From Leptospira sp. 96542 (GTDB taxonomy: Bacteria; Spirochaetota; Leptospiria; Leptospirales; Leptospiraceae): a stretch of 64,000 nucleotides of DNA. Positions 56,206 through 64,000 of this stretch are shown here, in pieces. Location: positions 1-64,000 of the forward strand of contig JARJFC010000004.1 in NCBI GenBank assembly GCA_029310945.1. Reading direction: 5' to 3'. The position numbers and the translations under genes were made by a program. A model generated the notes under the pieces. That model was not told the DNA's origin. It worked only from the letters and a program-made list of their open reading frames with translations, and ran no database searches. How positions within the stretch are numbered: the first letter of the stretch is position 1; the number at the start of each line of letters is the position of its first letter.

Positions 56206-57693
56206 ATGAAACAAGTTCTAACGACAGTCTTCTTACTCCTATCCTTTGCTTTCGGCATAGCTTGCCAAAAGGACAAAAAGGACAATAACCTACTCTTAGC
56301 AGGTCTCCTTTTTTTAGCGGCAAACCAAATCAAAGTGAACACAGCAGCAGATCTCACCAATGAATCTGCAGAAAATTATAATGATAACAATTGGGGACTC
56401 ATCACACCTGCAAAGTTAGCAAGCTTCGCATCCAATTGGCAGGCAAACAAACCGAGCCATATCACGGGAAACCTCATCATCTTACAAACGGATACGGCCA
56501 ATCGGGTAGCAGGTGGAGCTGCATCAGCTTATGTGGCCGAGAACCCAAGCCAAGGTGTTTATGTTTATGCTCTTGACGATTACACTCCCGCTGGCCTTCC
56601 ATCAGGTGGTTTTCGTTTCAACCAAACAAGAGACACAGGCCTCTTTAAAGAATCCGTTCGTTACCAAGCCAATGGAGAATTTGTGGATGATTGGTTAAAA
56701 TTTTTTGGAATCAATCTTTCCAAAGACTTAGTTGTATTTGCTGTGGGAACTGCAAATGGAGTGTCAGGTGGTGCCTATCCTGCCAAGGCTACTGGTGCAG
56801 GTGCCGTACAAGATATAACCCGCGGCGTGTATTGGCTCCGATACTGGGGTGCAGATATTAAACATCTCGCTATCCTAAACGGAAACTTACATAGAAAAGC
56901 AACAGCGGCAGGAATCCCACTGAGTGCATCTAAATCCACACCTGATCTAACAAGGAATGGCGGATTCTCTGTAAAACAATTGAGAGTTGATAATACTGTC
57001 CTTACTTTGGGATTGGAAGATATTTACGAAATCGCAAAAACTAACGGCAATGCGAATTTGTTCGGCATTACCGCCAAACAACAAATCATCGATGCTAGGC
57101 CTGGCACTCAATTTGACGGATCGGCACAAGGTTTGAGTAATGACAGATCGGCTCTTGTCGCAAACCCAGCAAACTCTGCCTATATCACAACATCGTATGC
57201 TTCTTCTGGAAGTCCAGCCGCAGGAAGTACGCAAACCTTCGTTCCTTTTGAAGCCAACATCCGTTCAGCAAAAACGTTCCCATGGGTAGATCTTTTAGAT
57301 GATGATACTGATGGTTACCAATTCAAATCCAAAGCGGCAATCAAAACCATCTTTGATACGACCCGTGCCGTATATTCACCCGGAACAACGATTGTAAGCC
57401 AATGCCGAACCAACTTTGAAGCACAAGTGAATGGATTTGCTTCTATCAACATCCTTGGCTACCCAACTGTATATTATGACGGCTCACTAGTGGAATGGAC
57501 AGCTCTTGTAGCGGGGCATGGAACGAGCTCAGTCAATCAGGTTCCGAGTGATTTTAAATGGCGAACCGATATGGCAGGTGTTTCCAACATCCATTGGTAC
57601 AATCATCCAAATCACATCGTGAAACCGACAGCCAATCTTAGTGCAACCACAACGAAACTCTTTATCCAAGAAGACAAAGCATACAAATTTTAA
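56206..57693 (+). CDS. Rhodanese-like lipoprotein 3
   Basis: 495 residues, paralogue of the genes at 34965 and 37777. Lipobox AFGIAC (Cys20), then KVNTAADLTNESAENYNDNNWGLITPAKL, matching KVNSAAELAHESNDDYNLNEYGLITP in paralogue 1. The first domain ends LRYWGADIKHLAILNG. The second has IDARPGTQFDG, ANIRSAKTFPWVDLLDD, and the loop SQCRTNFEAQVNG with Cys400 at the catalytic position, then TVYYDGSLVEWTAL. A ~30-residue Ser/Ala-rich insertion lies before the ANIRSAK segment. The start used is the ATG in front of the signal. It is transcribed alone, with a strong terminator behind it, and lies far from the cytochromes. Confidence 0.8.
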   Translation: MKQVLTTVFLLLSFAFGIACQKDKKDNNLLLAGLLFLAANQIKVNTAADLTNESAENYNDNNWGLITPAKLASFASNWQANKPSHITGNLIILQTDTANRVAGGAASAYVAENPSQGVYVYALDDYTPAGLPSGGFRFNQTRDTGLFKESVRYQANGEFVDDWLKFFGINLSKDLVVFAVGTANGVSGGAYPAKATGAGAVQDITRGVYWLRYWGADIKHLAILNGNLHRKATAAGIPLSASKSTPDLTRNGGFSVKQLRVDNTVLTLGLEDIYEIAKTNGNANLFGITAKQQIIDARPGTQFDGSAQGLSNDRSALVANPANSAYITTSYASSGSPAAGSTQTFVPFEANIRSAKTFPWVDLLDDDTDGYQFKSKAAIKTIFDTTRAVYSPGTTIVSQCRTNFEAQVNGFASINILGYPTVYYDGSLVEWTALVAGHGTSSVNQVPSDFKWRTDMAGVSNIHWYNHPNHIVKPTANLSATTTKLFIQEDKAYKF

Positions 57694-57719
57694 TTCATAA
57701 GAGATTTTTGTCTCTATTT

Positions 57720-57747
57720 ACCCTGGGGTTATACCCCGGGGATTTTT
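57720..57747 (+). terminator. Terminator after rhodanese-like gene 3
   Basis: CCCTGGGG and CCCCGGGG form a GC-rich stem around TTATA, followed by a T-rich run. Confidence 0.85.
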
Positions 57748-57838
57748 CTTCCTTTCCGAACCAGAAATCTTCGCATAAAATCCAAACAAAGAATTGTAAA
57801 GGTTCTAAAACTAAAGGAGCAAAAAGTTTCCTTGATCC

Positions 57839-59821
57839 ATGAGAAAGGTGCTCCATCTTGTTTTAATGGCTAGAAACGAAAAGGAAGAGTCGATCCATAT
57901 TGGATTTCGTGGTGCACTCAGCTTAATCTTTCCCTACTTCCAGAAAAAAATTTGGGAGCAAACCAAATCAGTTGTTTGGATTGTCCTCTATTTGGTTTTA
58001 TTTCAGTTATTTGTCCTACGTATCCCCATCAAAGAAGCAGCCCTCATCAGTTTTGGAATTTTTGCAGTCATTTTAGGTCTGACCTTCTTTTTAGAAGGAT
58101 TGTTTTTGGGTTTAATGCCCTTGGGTGAGATCATCGGTCTTAGGCTTCCACAAAAGATTGGAATCATAGGTGTGTTTATTTTTTCCTTTTTACTCGGAGT
58201 TGGGGCAACACTCGCAGAACCCGCCATATCCGTGTTAAAGGCTTGCGGTAAATCCGTACTTCCATGGGATGCTCCACTGCTCTATTTTTTATTGGATGAA
58301 GGTTCTGATTACCTATTTTTGTCCATTGCCACAGGTGTTGGATTGGCTGTAATTTTGGGAGTGTTTCGATTTTTGTATGGTTTTTCACTTTCGAAACTTT
58401 TATTTCCGACTGTCATTTTACTCCTTTTTGTCACGATCTATGCCTCTTTTGATGAGAACCTACAATACATTTCAGGGCTTGCTTGGGATTCAGGTGCTGT
58501 GACCACAGGACCTGTCACAGTTCCACTAGTCGTATCTTTGGGTCTTGGTGTTTCGAAGGTAGTCAAAGACAATGAGGCCACAAGTGGTTATGGGGTAGTC
58601 ACCTTAGCATCCCTCTACCCCATACTTGCCGTATTATGTATTGGTATGTACTTTAACCCGCAACTACCAAAACCTATGACAGAAAAAAAGTTCCAATCGT
58701 ATTCAATAAGCGAATCTGAATCCAAATTGTTATTTGGTGCCAATTTCAAAAACCATCCAATTTACAAAAGAACCTTCGTTAGCAATACCCAAACTCTCAA
58801 TGAGAAGCCAAACGATCTACAAGGATCAGATTCAGGAACTAATTCTAAAATATTAAATTTTTTGGACCAAATCAAAGAAGGGTTTCTTTTAGCTGTCCGG
58901 GCAATATTACCACTCACATTATTTTTGGTTTTGTTTTTAGTTCTTATACTAAAAGATAGAGTACCAAGTTTTGCTGAAGTCAGCCTTGGGATTTTATTTG
59001 CCATATTTGGACTCACCATTTTTAATTTCGGAATTTTTTTAGGTTTAAATAAATTGGGAAACCAAGTGGGTTATAAATTACCCTCATCATTTCGCTCCAT
59101 AGAACTGAATGATTCCACACGTTTTATTCCAAACTTCAATCCAAAGTCCGTTTTAAAGGCTTTAAATGAAGAAGGTGAAGAAGAAGAATTTTTTTATTTA
59201 AAAGAAAGAAAATCATACACAGTCATACCCTACCAAAAAGAAAATTACCAAAAAGATAAAAACATATATGAATATGTGCCTATTCATGGTCCATTATTTG
59301 GCAAAGAGGATAATTTACTCGGGTATTTTGTTGTCCTAGGTTTTGCATTTTTTTTGGGTTTTAGCGCAACTCTCGCTGAACCAGCACTATCTGCACTCGG
59401 AACAACAGTGGAAGACACAACGGTTGGTACATTTAAAAAATCAAAACTCATCCAAACAGTTGCCTTGGGAGTGGGTGTTGGCACACTTCTTGGCATGACA
59501 AAGGTTATACTTGAAATTCCGATGGTTTGGATCATCGTTCCCAGCTATTTGGTTCTTCTTTTTTTAACATCCATTAGTAAACCCGAATTCATTGATATCG
59601 CTTGGGACAGTGCAGGTGTAACCACAGGGCCAATTACTGTACCTCTTGTCATCGCCATGGGGCTTGGAATAGGAACCCAACTAGGAACAGTAGATGGTTT
59701 TGGGATACTAGCCTCCGCATCCATATTTCCTATCCTATCAGTACTTCTTATGGGGTTATGGATCGAAAAATCGAGAAGACTTTCACTAAAAGAAAACGAA
59801 CATGTGACGGTACAGAAATGA
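57839..59821 (+). CDS. Double DUF1538 membrane transporter-like protein
   Basis: 660 residues with two homologous halves, each about six to seven membrane helices. Half 1 carries GVGATLAEPAISVL and AWDSGAVTTGPVTVPLVVSL; half 2 carries GFSATLAEPALSAL and AWDSAGVTTGPITVPLVIAM. This duplicated ATLAEPA / AWDS-VTTGP-TVPLV pattern is DUF1538, a transporter-like family of unknown substrate. A hydrophilic loop of ~90 residues separates the halves. The following gene, coupled by an ATGA overlap, encodes a PII-like protein, as in other DUF1538 loci, suggesting allosteric control. The nearest ribosome site (AAGGAG) is 19 bases before the ATG, so the start is uncertain. Confidence 0.85.
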   Translation: MRKVLHLVLMARNEKEESIHIGFRGALSLIFPYFQKKIWEQTKSVVWIVLYLVLFQLFVLRIPIKEAALISFGIFAVILGLTFFLEGLFLGLMPLGEIIGLRLPQKIGIIGVFIFSFLLGVGATLAEPAISVLKACGKSVLPWDAPLLYFLLDEGSDYLFLSIATGVGLAVILGVFRFLYGFSLSKLLFPTVILLLFVTIYASFDENLQYISGLAWDSGAVTTGPVTVPLVVSLGLGVSKVVKDNEATSGYGVVTLASLYPILAVLCIGMYFNPQLPKPMTEKKFQSYSISESESKLLFGANFKNHPIYKRTFVSNTQTLNEKPNDLQGSDSGTNSKILNFLDQIKEGFLLAVRAILPLTLFLVLFLVLILKDRVPSFAEVSLGILFAIFGLTIFNFGIFLGLNKLGNQVGYKLPSSFRSIELNDSTRFIPNFNPKSVLKALNEEGEEEEFFYLKERKSYTVIPYQKENYQKDKNIYEYVPIHGPLFGKEDNLLGYFVVLGFAFFLGFSATLAEPALSALGTTVEDTTVGTFKKSKLIQTVALGVGVGTLLGMTKVILEIPMVWIIVPSYLVLLFLTSISKPEFIDIAWDSAGVTTGPITVPLVIAMGLGIGTQLGTVDGFGILASASIFPILSVLLMGLWIEKSRRLSLKENEHVTVQK

Positions 59822-60963
59822 AAAGAGAATCTGTATTACGAATTTCCGCAATTATCCATAGAGATCTTGTAGAAAGGACACTCCAGAAATTAGCCCAAAA
59901 TGGCGTACAATATGTCCGCCTTGAAGCAGGCAGGTACCCGATCTTAAAAAAACGTGGGCGTCTAGTTTTTGACTTTTATGGAAACCATCCAATTTTAGAT
60001 ACACCCGTATCCATATTGGAAATTTTAGTGGAACCAAAATCTGAAGATTGGATTATGAACCTTATTAAGGAATCAGCTGAATTAAATTTACCAGGACATG
60101 GCTCAATATATTCGGAGGAGATCTCACTAATCCACCCTATTTTTTCTGCACTAGTCGTTAAACGAGAGATCCATTCTTTAAAAAAAACCAAAGCTTTTGG
60201 ATTTTCGAATCTTACTGGAATTTTTTGCATTTTACCCAGAGGGAGCGCCGATTCCATATCACGTTCGCTACTCCAGAATGGCATTGGAGTTCCAACCATA
60301 AGTTATGGAACAGGTACTGGAATCAGAGACCGGTTGGGCTTACTAAGAATCACCATTCCCAAAGAAAAAGAAATTTTAAAACTCTGTGTTCATACATCTG
60401 ATGCAGAGTATGTTCTAGACTTTATCATTGATATTGGGAAATTGGACCTCCCGGGAAGGGGTTTTATTTTCGAATATCCCATCAAACGTGGGTTACTCAA
60501 TACAAAACTGAGCCTCGAAGACACAAAACAAACTGCTAGTATCGACCAAATTATTTCTGCTCTCGACCTTTTGCACGGCAATATGGAATGGAGGAAAAAA
60601 TCCAACCAATTTCGCTCTGGAGCAAGACTAAGAAATTATTTTAATGGAGTGAATGTTCATTTAAATTGTAGCGAGGGGACAATTGAAACCGTACTGTCTG
60701 TACTGCGTAAGGCGGGTGTTGGGAGTTCTACAATTTCTAAAAACAAAATTTTAGAATTATCTAGCTCCGCCAGAGAAAATGAAGTCGAATACACGCCAGC
60801 GAGGGACTCTGCAGACCTTCTGATTCCAAAATCGAGTTTGCCAGAAGTATTAAACCTGCTTGAAGAAATCAAATTTTATGGAAATGAATTCGAAGGAATG
60901 GTTCAAACCGAGGACATCCCCCGGGCATTTTCTTACCAATCGAGAACACTTAAAAAAAAATAA
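59818..60963 (+). CDS. Three-module PII-like protein paired with DUF1538
   Basis: 381 residues from the ATG overlapping the upstream stop. Two clear PII/GlnK-like ferredoxin-fold modules can be read: residues ~1-100 (VLRISAIIHRDLVERTLQKLAQNGVQYV, NLPGHGSIYSEEI) and ~125-235 (IFCILPRGSADSISRSLLQNGIGVPTISYGTGTGIRDRLGLL, then DLPGRGFIFEYPI). Each has the LPGHG/LPGRG turn that follows the second half of a PII fold. A third, more diverged module spans ~245-360 (VNVHLNCSEGTIETVLSVLRKAGVGSSTIS). PII proteins bind ATP/ADP/2-oxoglutarate or related ligands and gate membrane transporters. Single-chain repeats would mimic the PII trimer; this is an inference. Confidence 0.75.
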   Translation: MKRESVLRISAIIHRDLVERTLQKLAQNGVQYVRLEAGRYPILKKRGRLVFDFYGNHPILDTPVSILEILVEPKSEDWIMNLIKESAELNLPGHGSIYSEEISLIHPIFSALVVKREIHSLKKTKAFGFSNLTGIFCILPRGSADSISRSLLQNGIGVPTISYGTGTGIRDRLGLLRITIPKEKEILKLCVHTSDAEYVLDFIIDIGKLDLPGRGFIFEYPIKRGLLNTKLSLEDTKQTASIDQIISALDLLHGNMEWRKKSNQFRSGARLRNYFNGVNVHLNCSEGTIETVLSVLRKAGVGSSTISKNKILELSSSARENEVEYTPARDSADLLIPKSSLPEVLNLLEEIKFYGNEFEGMVQTEDIPRAFSYQSRTLKKK

Positions 60964-61008
60964 ACTGAATCTGCAAATTTACAGTTGCATTCACGGGAAT
61001 TTTCTTCC

Positions 61009-61545
61009 TCATCCGAACAACCTCTCGTAAATTTGCAAAAAAACAACTCCGAGTCCACCAATTGTTGCGCCCACAATGGGTACACCGAGGATACGAATGG
61101 AAAAGTTTGTAGCATCCAACCGTTTTTCCAGAGATAAAAAACGAGCATCCATTACAGCTTGCATAGATTCAAATCTTTGATCCATTACAGCTTGCATGGA
61201 TTCAAATCTTTGATCCATTACAGCTTGCATGGATTCAAACCTTTGGTTCATTATGCTTTGCATGGATTCGAACTTTTGGTCCATTATGCTTTGCATGGAT
61301 TCGAACTTTTGGTCCATTATGCTTTGCATGGATTCGAACTTTTGATCCATTTCGACCCGCATAGAGTCAAAACCCATTTTCAAATCTTGCTGTATGGGTA
61401 GAATCTTTGTTTCCTGGAAGAAGTTCATGCCTTGGTCTCGTTTCTCGGAAATAGTATCAACGATCCAGTCTTGGATTTCAACTCCGATTTTCGCATCGAT
61501 ATGGGCTTTTTCTAAAATTTGGTAGAGTTTTGGTTTTGTAGACAT
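61009..61545 (-). CDS. Coiled-coil membrane-tail protein with 11-residue repeats
   Basis: 178 residues from the ATG with GGAG upstream. The centre is six near-identical 11-residue repeats (MDQKFESMQSI / MDQRFESMQAV, residues 66-131) and one diverged copy, an 11-residue (hendecad) coiled coil. A C-terminal hydrophobic segment (ILGVPIVGATIGGLGVVFLQIY) suggests membrane anchorage. Similar small proteins (DUF1640/CCDC90-like) occur in several bacteria and often vary in repeat number. Function unknown. A longer N-terminus would read through the fabG terminator and is rejected. Confidence 0.75.
   Translation of the reverse strand: MSTKPKLYQILEKAHIDAKIGVEIQDWIVDTISEKRDQGMNFFQETKILPIQQDLKMGFDSMRVEMDQKFESMQSIMDQKFESMQSIMDQKFESMQSIMNQRFESMQAVMDQRFESMQAVMDQRFESMQAVMDARFLSLEKRLDATNFSIRILGVPIVGATIGGLGVVFLQIYERLFG
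61153..61350 (-). repeat. 33-bp coding tandem repeat, six copies
   Basis: Six consecutive 33-base units encode the 11-residue coiled-coil repeat of the gene here. Three copies encode Gln-Lys-Phe-Glu-Ser-Met-Gln-Ser-Ile and later ones Arg and Ala-Val versions, so the array has diverged in two blocks. Exact tandem units suggest slippage or recombination and possible strain-to-strain length variation. Confidence 0.85.
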
Positions 61546-61609
61546 ATTTTTCTCCAGTAGGTAGGAGAAAAAAATAGGTTTTGGTTCTAGTTTTGTTGGT
61601 TCCGAAAAC

Positions 61610-61654
61610 AAAATAAAAAAACCCCTCAAATCCTTGATTTGGAAGCGAGGGGTT
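61610..61654 (-). terminator. Terminator after fabG
   Basis: AACCCCTC at 61620-61627 pairs with GAGGGGTT at 61647-61654, with an inner AAATC/GATTT stem. On the minus strand a run of T residues follows directly, as expected for fabG. Confidence 0.9.
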
Positions 61655-61719
61655 ATCGTATTTTCTTTTTTTTGGATACATATGAATGATACGATCCAAA
61701 ACAAATTTTAATCTGAATC

Positions 61720-62481
61720 TTAGTGACCGCCACCTGGAAGGAAACCACCACCGTTGATATCAAGCACGTGACCCGTGATAAAGGATGATGCATCCGATGC
61801 GAGGAAAGCAATTCCATTTGCGATATCTTCAGGAAGACCAGCACGTTTGAGTGGGATCGCTTGGACCATACCTTGTCTGATATTTTCAGGGATTGCTTCT
61901 GTCATTTCAGTTGCGATGAAACCTGGGGCAATCGCATTACATCTCACTTTACGCGATGCAAGTTCTAATGCCACAGCCTTGGTAAAACCGATCACACCCG
62001 CTTTGGATGCAGAATAATTTGTTTGTCCAATGTTTCCGTTTTCGCCAGAAATTGAAGATAAGTTGATGATAGATCCACCATTTTCTTGTTTCATCATCAC
62101 TTTGATTGCAGCTTGTGTGCAAAGGTAAGTTCCTGTTAGGTTCACTGCAATAACAGAGTCCCACTGCTCTTTTTTCATTCGCATAAGGAGTGTATCACGA
62201 GTGATCCCTGCGTTGTTTACCAAAATGTCAACAGAACCAAATTCTTTTTTTGCAGCATCAATGAGTTTTACCGCATCTTCTTCCACAGAAACATTGGCAA
62301 CGACAGCAATTGCTTTAAAACCTTTTGACTTGAGTTCTTCTGCGGTGGCATTGGTTGCTTCTGGATTCATGTCTGCAACAACAATGTTCGCTCCAAGAGT
62401 TGCTAGTTTCAAACAAGTTGCCTTACCAATCCCTCTCGCTCCACCTGTTACGATGGCTGTTTTACCTGATAAATTGATCAT
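61720..62481 (-). CDS. fabG: 3-oxoacyl-ACP reductase FabG
   Basis: 253 residues. SDR fold with VTGGARGIGKATCLKLA (NADPH site), NNAGITRDTLLMRM, and the Ser-Tyr-Lys catalytic set in NLSSISG and YSASKAG. The AIAPGFIATEMTEAIPENIRQ and GHVLDINGGG endings are typical of FabG. It reduces 3-oxoacyl-ACP in fatty acid elongation. It is the last gene before a strong terminator and follows plsX by 44 bases, but acpP is not next to it here. Confidence 0.93.
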   Translation of the reverse strand: MINLSGKTAIVTGGARGIGKATCLKLATLGANIVVADMNPEATNATAEELKSKGFKAIAVVANVSVEEDAVKLIDAAKKEFGSVDILVNNAGITRDTLLMRMKKEQWDSVIAVNLTGTYLCTQAAIKVMMKQENGGSIINLSSISGENGNIGQTNYSASKAGVIGFTKAVALELASRKVRCNAIAPGFIATEMTEAIPENIRQGMVQAIPLKRAGLPEDIANGIAFLASDASSFITGHVLDINGGGFLPGGGH

Positions 62482-62525
62482 TTTGTTTTTCCCCTTTTCG
62501 TTTACAATTTTTAAAATTATAAATC

Positions 62526-63554
62526 CTAACTACCACCACTATCATTTAACAATAGCTTGTATTCTGCAAGATTGGCTTTAATTTGTTCATTCAATTGCAG
62601 TTTTGCACATTCTGATATCACTCTAACTGCATTTTTGACTGCCAAGGCATTCGAGGAACCGTGACCAATCATACAAATACCTTCCACACCAAGAAGCAGA
62701 GCTCCGCCGTATTCAGCGTAATCCAATCTTTTTTTTACAGCATTGAATGTTGATTTTAATAATAAAGCGCCTGTTTGAGCAAGACTGGATTGGCGAATGG
62801 AGTTTCGTAATACGTTAAAAATTGATTTTGCCAAACCTTCTGTGGCTTTTAGAACAATATTGCCTGTAAATCCATCACAAACAACAACATCGACATCTCT
62901 CCCACTTCCATACAAATCCCTTCCTTCTACATTTCCGATAAAATTAAAAGGAAGTTTTTTTAAGAGATCAAAAGTTTTTATCGTAACCGCATTGCCTTTT
63001 TTGTCCTCTTCGCCATTGGACAAAATGCCTACCTTGGGTTTAACCAAACCAAACAATTCTTTTGAGTAAATCTCACCCATAACCGCAAACTGAGCTAGAT
63101 ATTCGGGTTTACAATCTACATTGGCACCTGCATCCAATAATAAAACAGGAGGACCCTCTTCTCTTGGAATGGGTGCTGCAATCGGAGGCCGCAAAACACC
63201 AGGTAAACGACCTAAATGTAATAATGCAGCTGCCATCGTAGCGCCTGTATTACCTGGTGAAAATACACCTATACATTCTTTGTCTGCAACGAGTCTGACT
63301 GCTTTTACAACTGAGGAATCTTCCATTGCTCTTACGGCAATGGATGGAGAATCGTTCATACCGATAATTTCGGACGAATGTATGATACGTATTTTTTCCG
63401 TATCATAGTCAAATTTCAATAATATGTCTAATAACTCTTGTTCGTCGCCGACCAAACACACAGAAAGGCCGTGTTCCCGTACTGCGAGGACAGCGCCCTC
63501 CACAATACCTTCCGGGCCGTAATCTCCGCTCATCGCGTCCACGGCGACCCACAT
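62526..63554 (-). CDS. plsX: Phosphate acyltransferase PlsX
   Basis: 342 residues. The N-terminal [19 protein letters not shown] and central [22 protein letters not shown] are diagnostic, as are [21 protein letters not shown] near the C-terminus and [12 protein letters not shown]. PlsX makes acyl-phosphate from acyl-ACP for phospholipid synthesis. It follows rpmF by five bases in the common rpmF-plsX arrangement. Confidence 0.94.
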   Translation of the reverse strand: MWVAVDAMSGDYGPEGIVEGAVLAVREHGLSVCLVGDEQELLDILLKFDYDTEKIRIIHSSEIIGMNDSPSIAVRAMEDSSVVKAVRLVADKECIGVFSPGNTGATMAAALLHLGRLPGVLRPPIAAPIPREEGPPVLLLDAGANVDCKPEYLAQFAVMGEIYSKELFGLVKPKVGILSNGEEDKKGNAVTIKTFDLLKKLPFNFIGNVEGRDLYGSGRDVDVVVCDGFTGNIVLKATEGLAKSIFNVLRNSIRQSSLAQTGALLLKSTFNAVKKRLDYAEYGGALLLGVEGICMIGHGSSNALAVKNAVRVISECAKLQLNEQIKANLAEYKLLLNDSGGS

Positions 63555-63559
63555 AAAGG

Positions 63560-63760
63560 TTAGTTTTCTTCTGCTGTTTTTTTAACTTTTTGGGCTACAA
63601 CTAGTTTTCCCTTATAAAAACCGCAATAAGGGCAAACACGGTGGGAAAGAATGAACGACCCACAATTGGAACAAGGGTTCAAGTTAGGCTTGCCTATCGC
63701 ATGATGGGCTCTTTTAGTTCTAACTTTCGATTTTGATTTACGTCTCTTGGGGACTGCCAT
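63560..63760 (-). CDS. rpmF: Ribosomal protein bL32
   Basis: 66 residues. [20 protein letters not shown] is the classic bL32 opening, followed by a zinc ribbon with paired Cys (CSNCGSF and CPYCGFY). The C-terminus is slightly extended. It heads the rpmF-plsX-fabG series. Confidence 0.96.
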   Translation of the reverse strand: MAVPKRRKSKSKVRTKRAHHAIGKPNLNPCSNCGSFILSHRVCPYCGFYKGKLVVAQKVKKTAEEN

Positions 63761-63828
63761 GGCTATCCTCTATGGAATTCTAACTGATTTTTACTATGAT
63801 CCAGGAATCCACTTGGAAAACAATCCAT

Positions 63829-64000
63829 TTAATTTTCTAAGCTTTCAATAAGTGAACGAAGTTCCAAATGTTTATGGTAAAATGCAGATCGATTGCAAAC
63901 AAGCCTTGCCGTACTATAGAGTATGGCTTCAATTTCTTTCAGCCCATTCGCCTTGAGAGTTCCGCCTGTAGACACCAAATCCACAATACAGTCCGAAAGT
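63829..64000 (-). CDS. hisG: ATP phosphoribosyltransferase HisG, C-terminal fragment
   Basis: The last 56 codons of a gene that continues beyond the window; it has no start here. The frame reads [36 protein letters not shown], the signature of the catalytic core of HisG (D-x-V-x-TG-x-TL-x-ANGL). The protein ends shortly after, so it is the short HisG that needs a HisZ partner. The stop is TAA at 63829-63831. It precedes rpmF by about 70 bases. Confidence 0.85.
   Translation of the reverse strand, partial: LSDCIVDLVSTGGTLKANGLKEIEAILYSTARLVCNRSAFYHKHLELRSLIESLEN

Noticed and set aside
55983..56360. 125-codon minus-strand frame
   Set aside because: Overlaps the start and signal peptide of rhodanese-like lipoprotein 3 and shows no coding character.
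59602..59817. Extended N-terminus of the PII-like protein
   Set aside because: The extra 72 residues overlap the DUF1538 gene in another frame and are Arg/His/Trp-rich noise; the ATG overlapping its stop is the clear start.
61153..61350. CRISPR-like array
   Set aside because: The 33-bp units are directly adjacent with no spacers and encode a regular coiled coil in frame.

Overview
The window reads as a low-GC spirochaete chromosome, almost certainly a Leptospira and more likely a saprophytic one. The evidence is a lone 23S rRNA gene with no linked 16S or 5S, the FliY-FliOPQR-FlhB-FlhA flagellar cluster, lipoproteins with loose spirochaetal lipoboxes, a MetZ-type sulfhydrylase, and lipid A and fatty acid genes in AT-rich DNA. 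The first ~750 bases are different: GC-rich, with fragments of a LysR and an AraC regulator typical of proteobacteria, joined abruptly to the interior of the 23S rRNA gene. This looks like an assembly or library chimera rather than native sequence.

Layout. 0.75-2.1 kb: 5' third of rrl (minus) with leader, two boxA-like elements and a candidate promoter. 2.4-3.4 kb: peroxide-defence operon gpx-ohrR under a perfect 20-bp palindrome. 3.7-10.8 kb: envelope proteins, Dps and two alpha/beta hydrolases. 10.8-14.8 kb: aspartate aminotransferase, bacterial XPB helicase, DusA. 14.9-21.8 kb: flagellar export and switch operon. 21.9-24.4 kb: a DUF971 protein and a single-chain fusion of an AGCS amino acid symporter to phosphatidylserine decarboxylase. 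24.5-27.5 kb: outer membrane protein, ArsC-like protein, LpxD, OmpA-like protein.

27.5-40.4 kb is the most unusual region. It holds two related polytopic glycosyltransferases, a polyprenol-phosphate-type GT2, a DUF2064 protein, an exported two-domain sulfurtransferase, two pentahaem cytochromes, DUF4395, an XRE-cupin regulator and two lipoproteins built like tandem rhodaneses. One compact operon (36.4-40.4 kb) encodes a small secreted protein, an outer-membrane barrel, a rhodanese-like lipoprotein whose active-site Cys is His, and a pentahaem cytochrome lipoprotein. I infer an envelope sulfur/electron-transfer module. A third rhodanese-like lipoprotein lies at 56.2 kb.

40.3-49.6 kb: a long minus-strand series lolC/E-lolD-mcsAB-clpC-(small membrane protein)-(TPR)-mtaB-metZ, where mcsAB is a miniature fusion of McsA-like zinc finger and McsB-like arginine kinase. 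49.6-55.8 kb: membrane proteins, MscS, aroB, NUDIX, rnc, acpP. 56-61.5 kb: the third rhodanese-like lipoprotein, a double DUF1538 membrane protein with a three-module PII-like partner, and a coiled-coil protein made of 33-bp repeats; together they separate acpP-rnc from rpmF-plsX-fabG. The window ends inside hisG.

I saw no tRNA genes, insertion sequences or CRISPR arrays. Family names come from reading motifs by eye; no database search was run.
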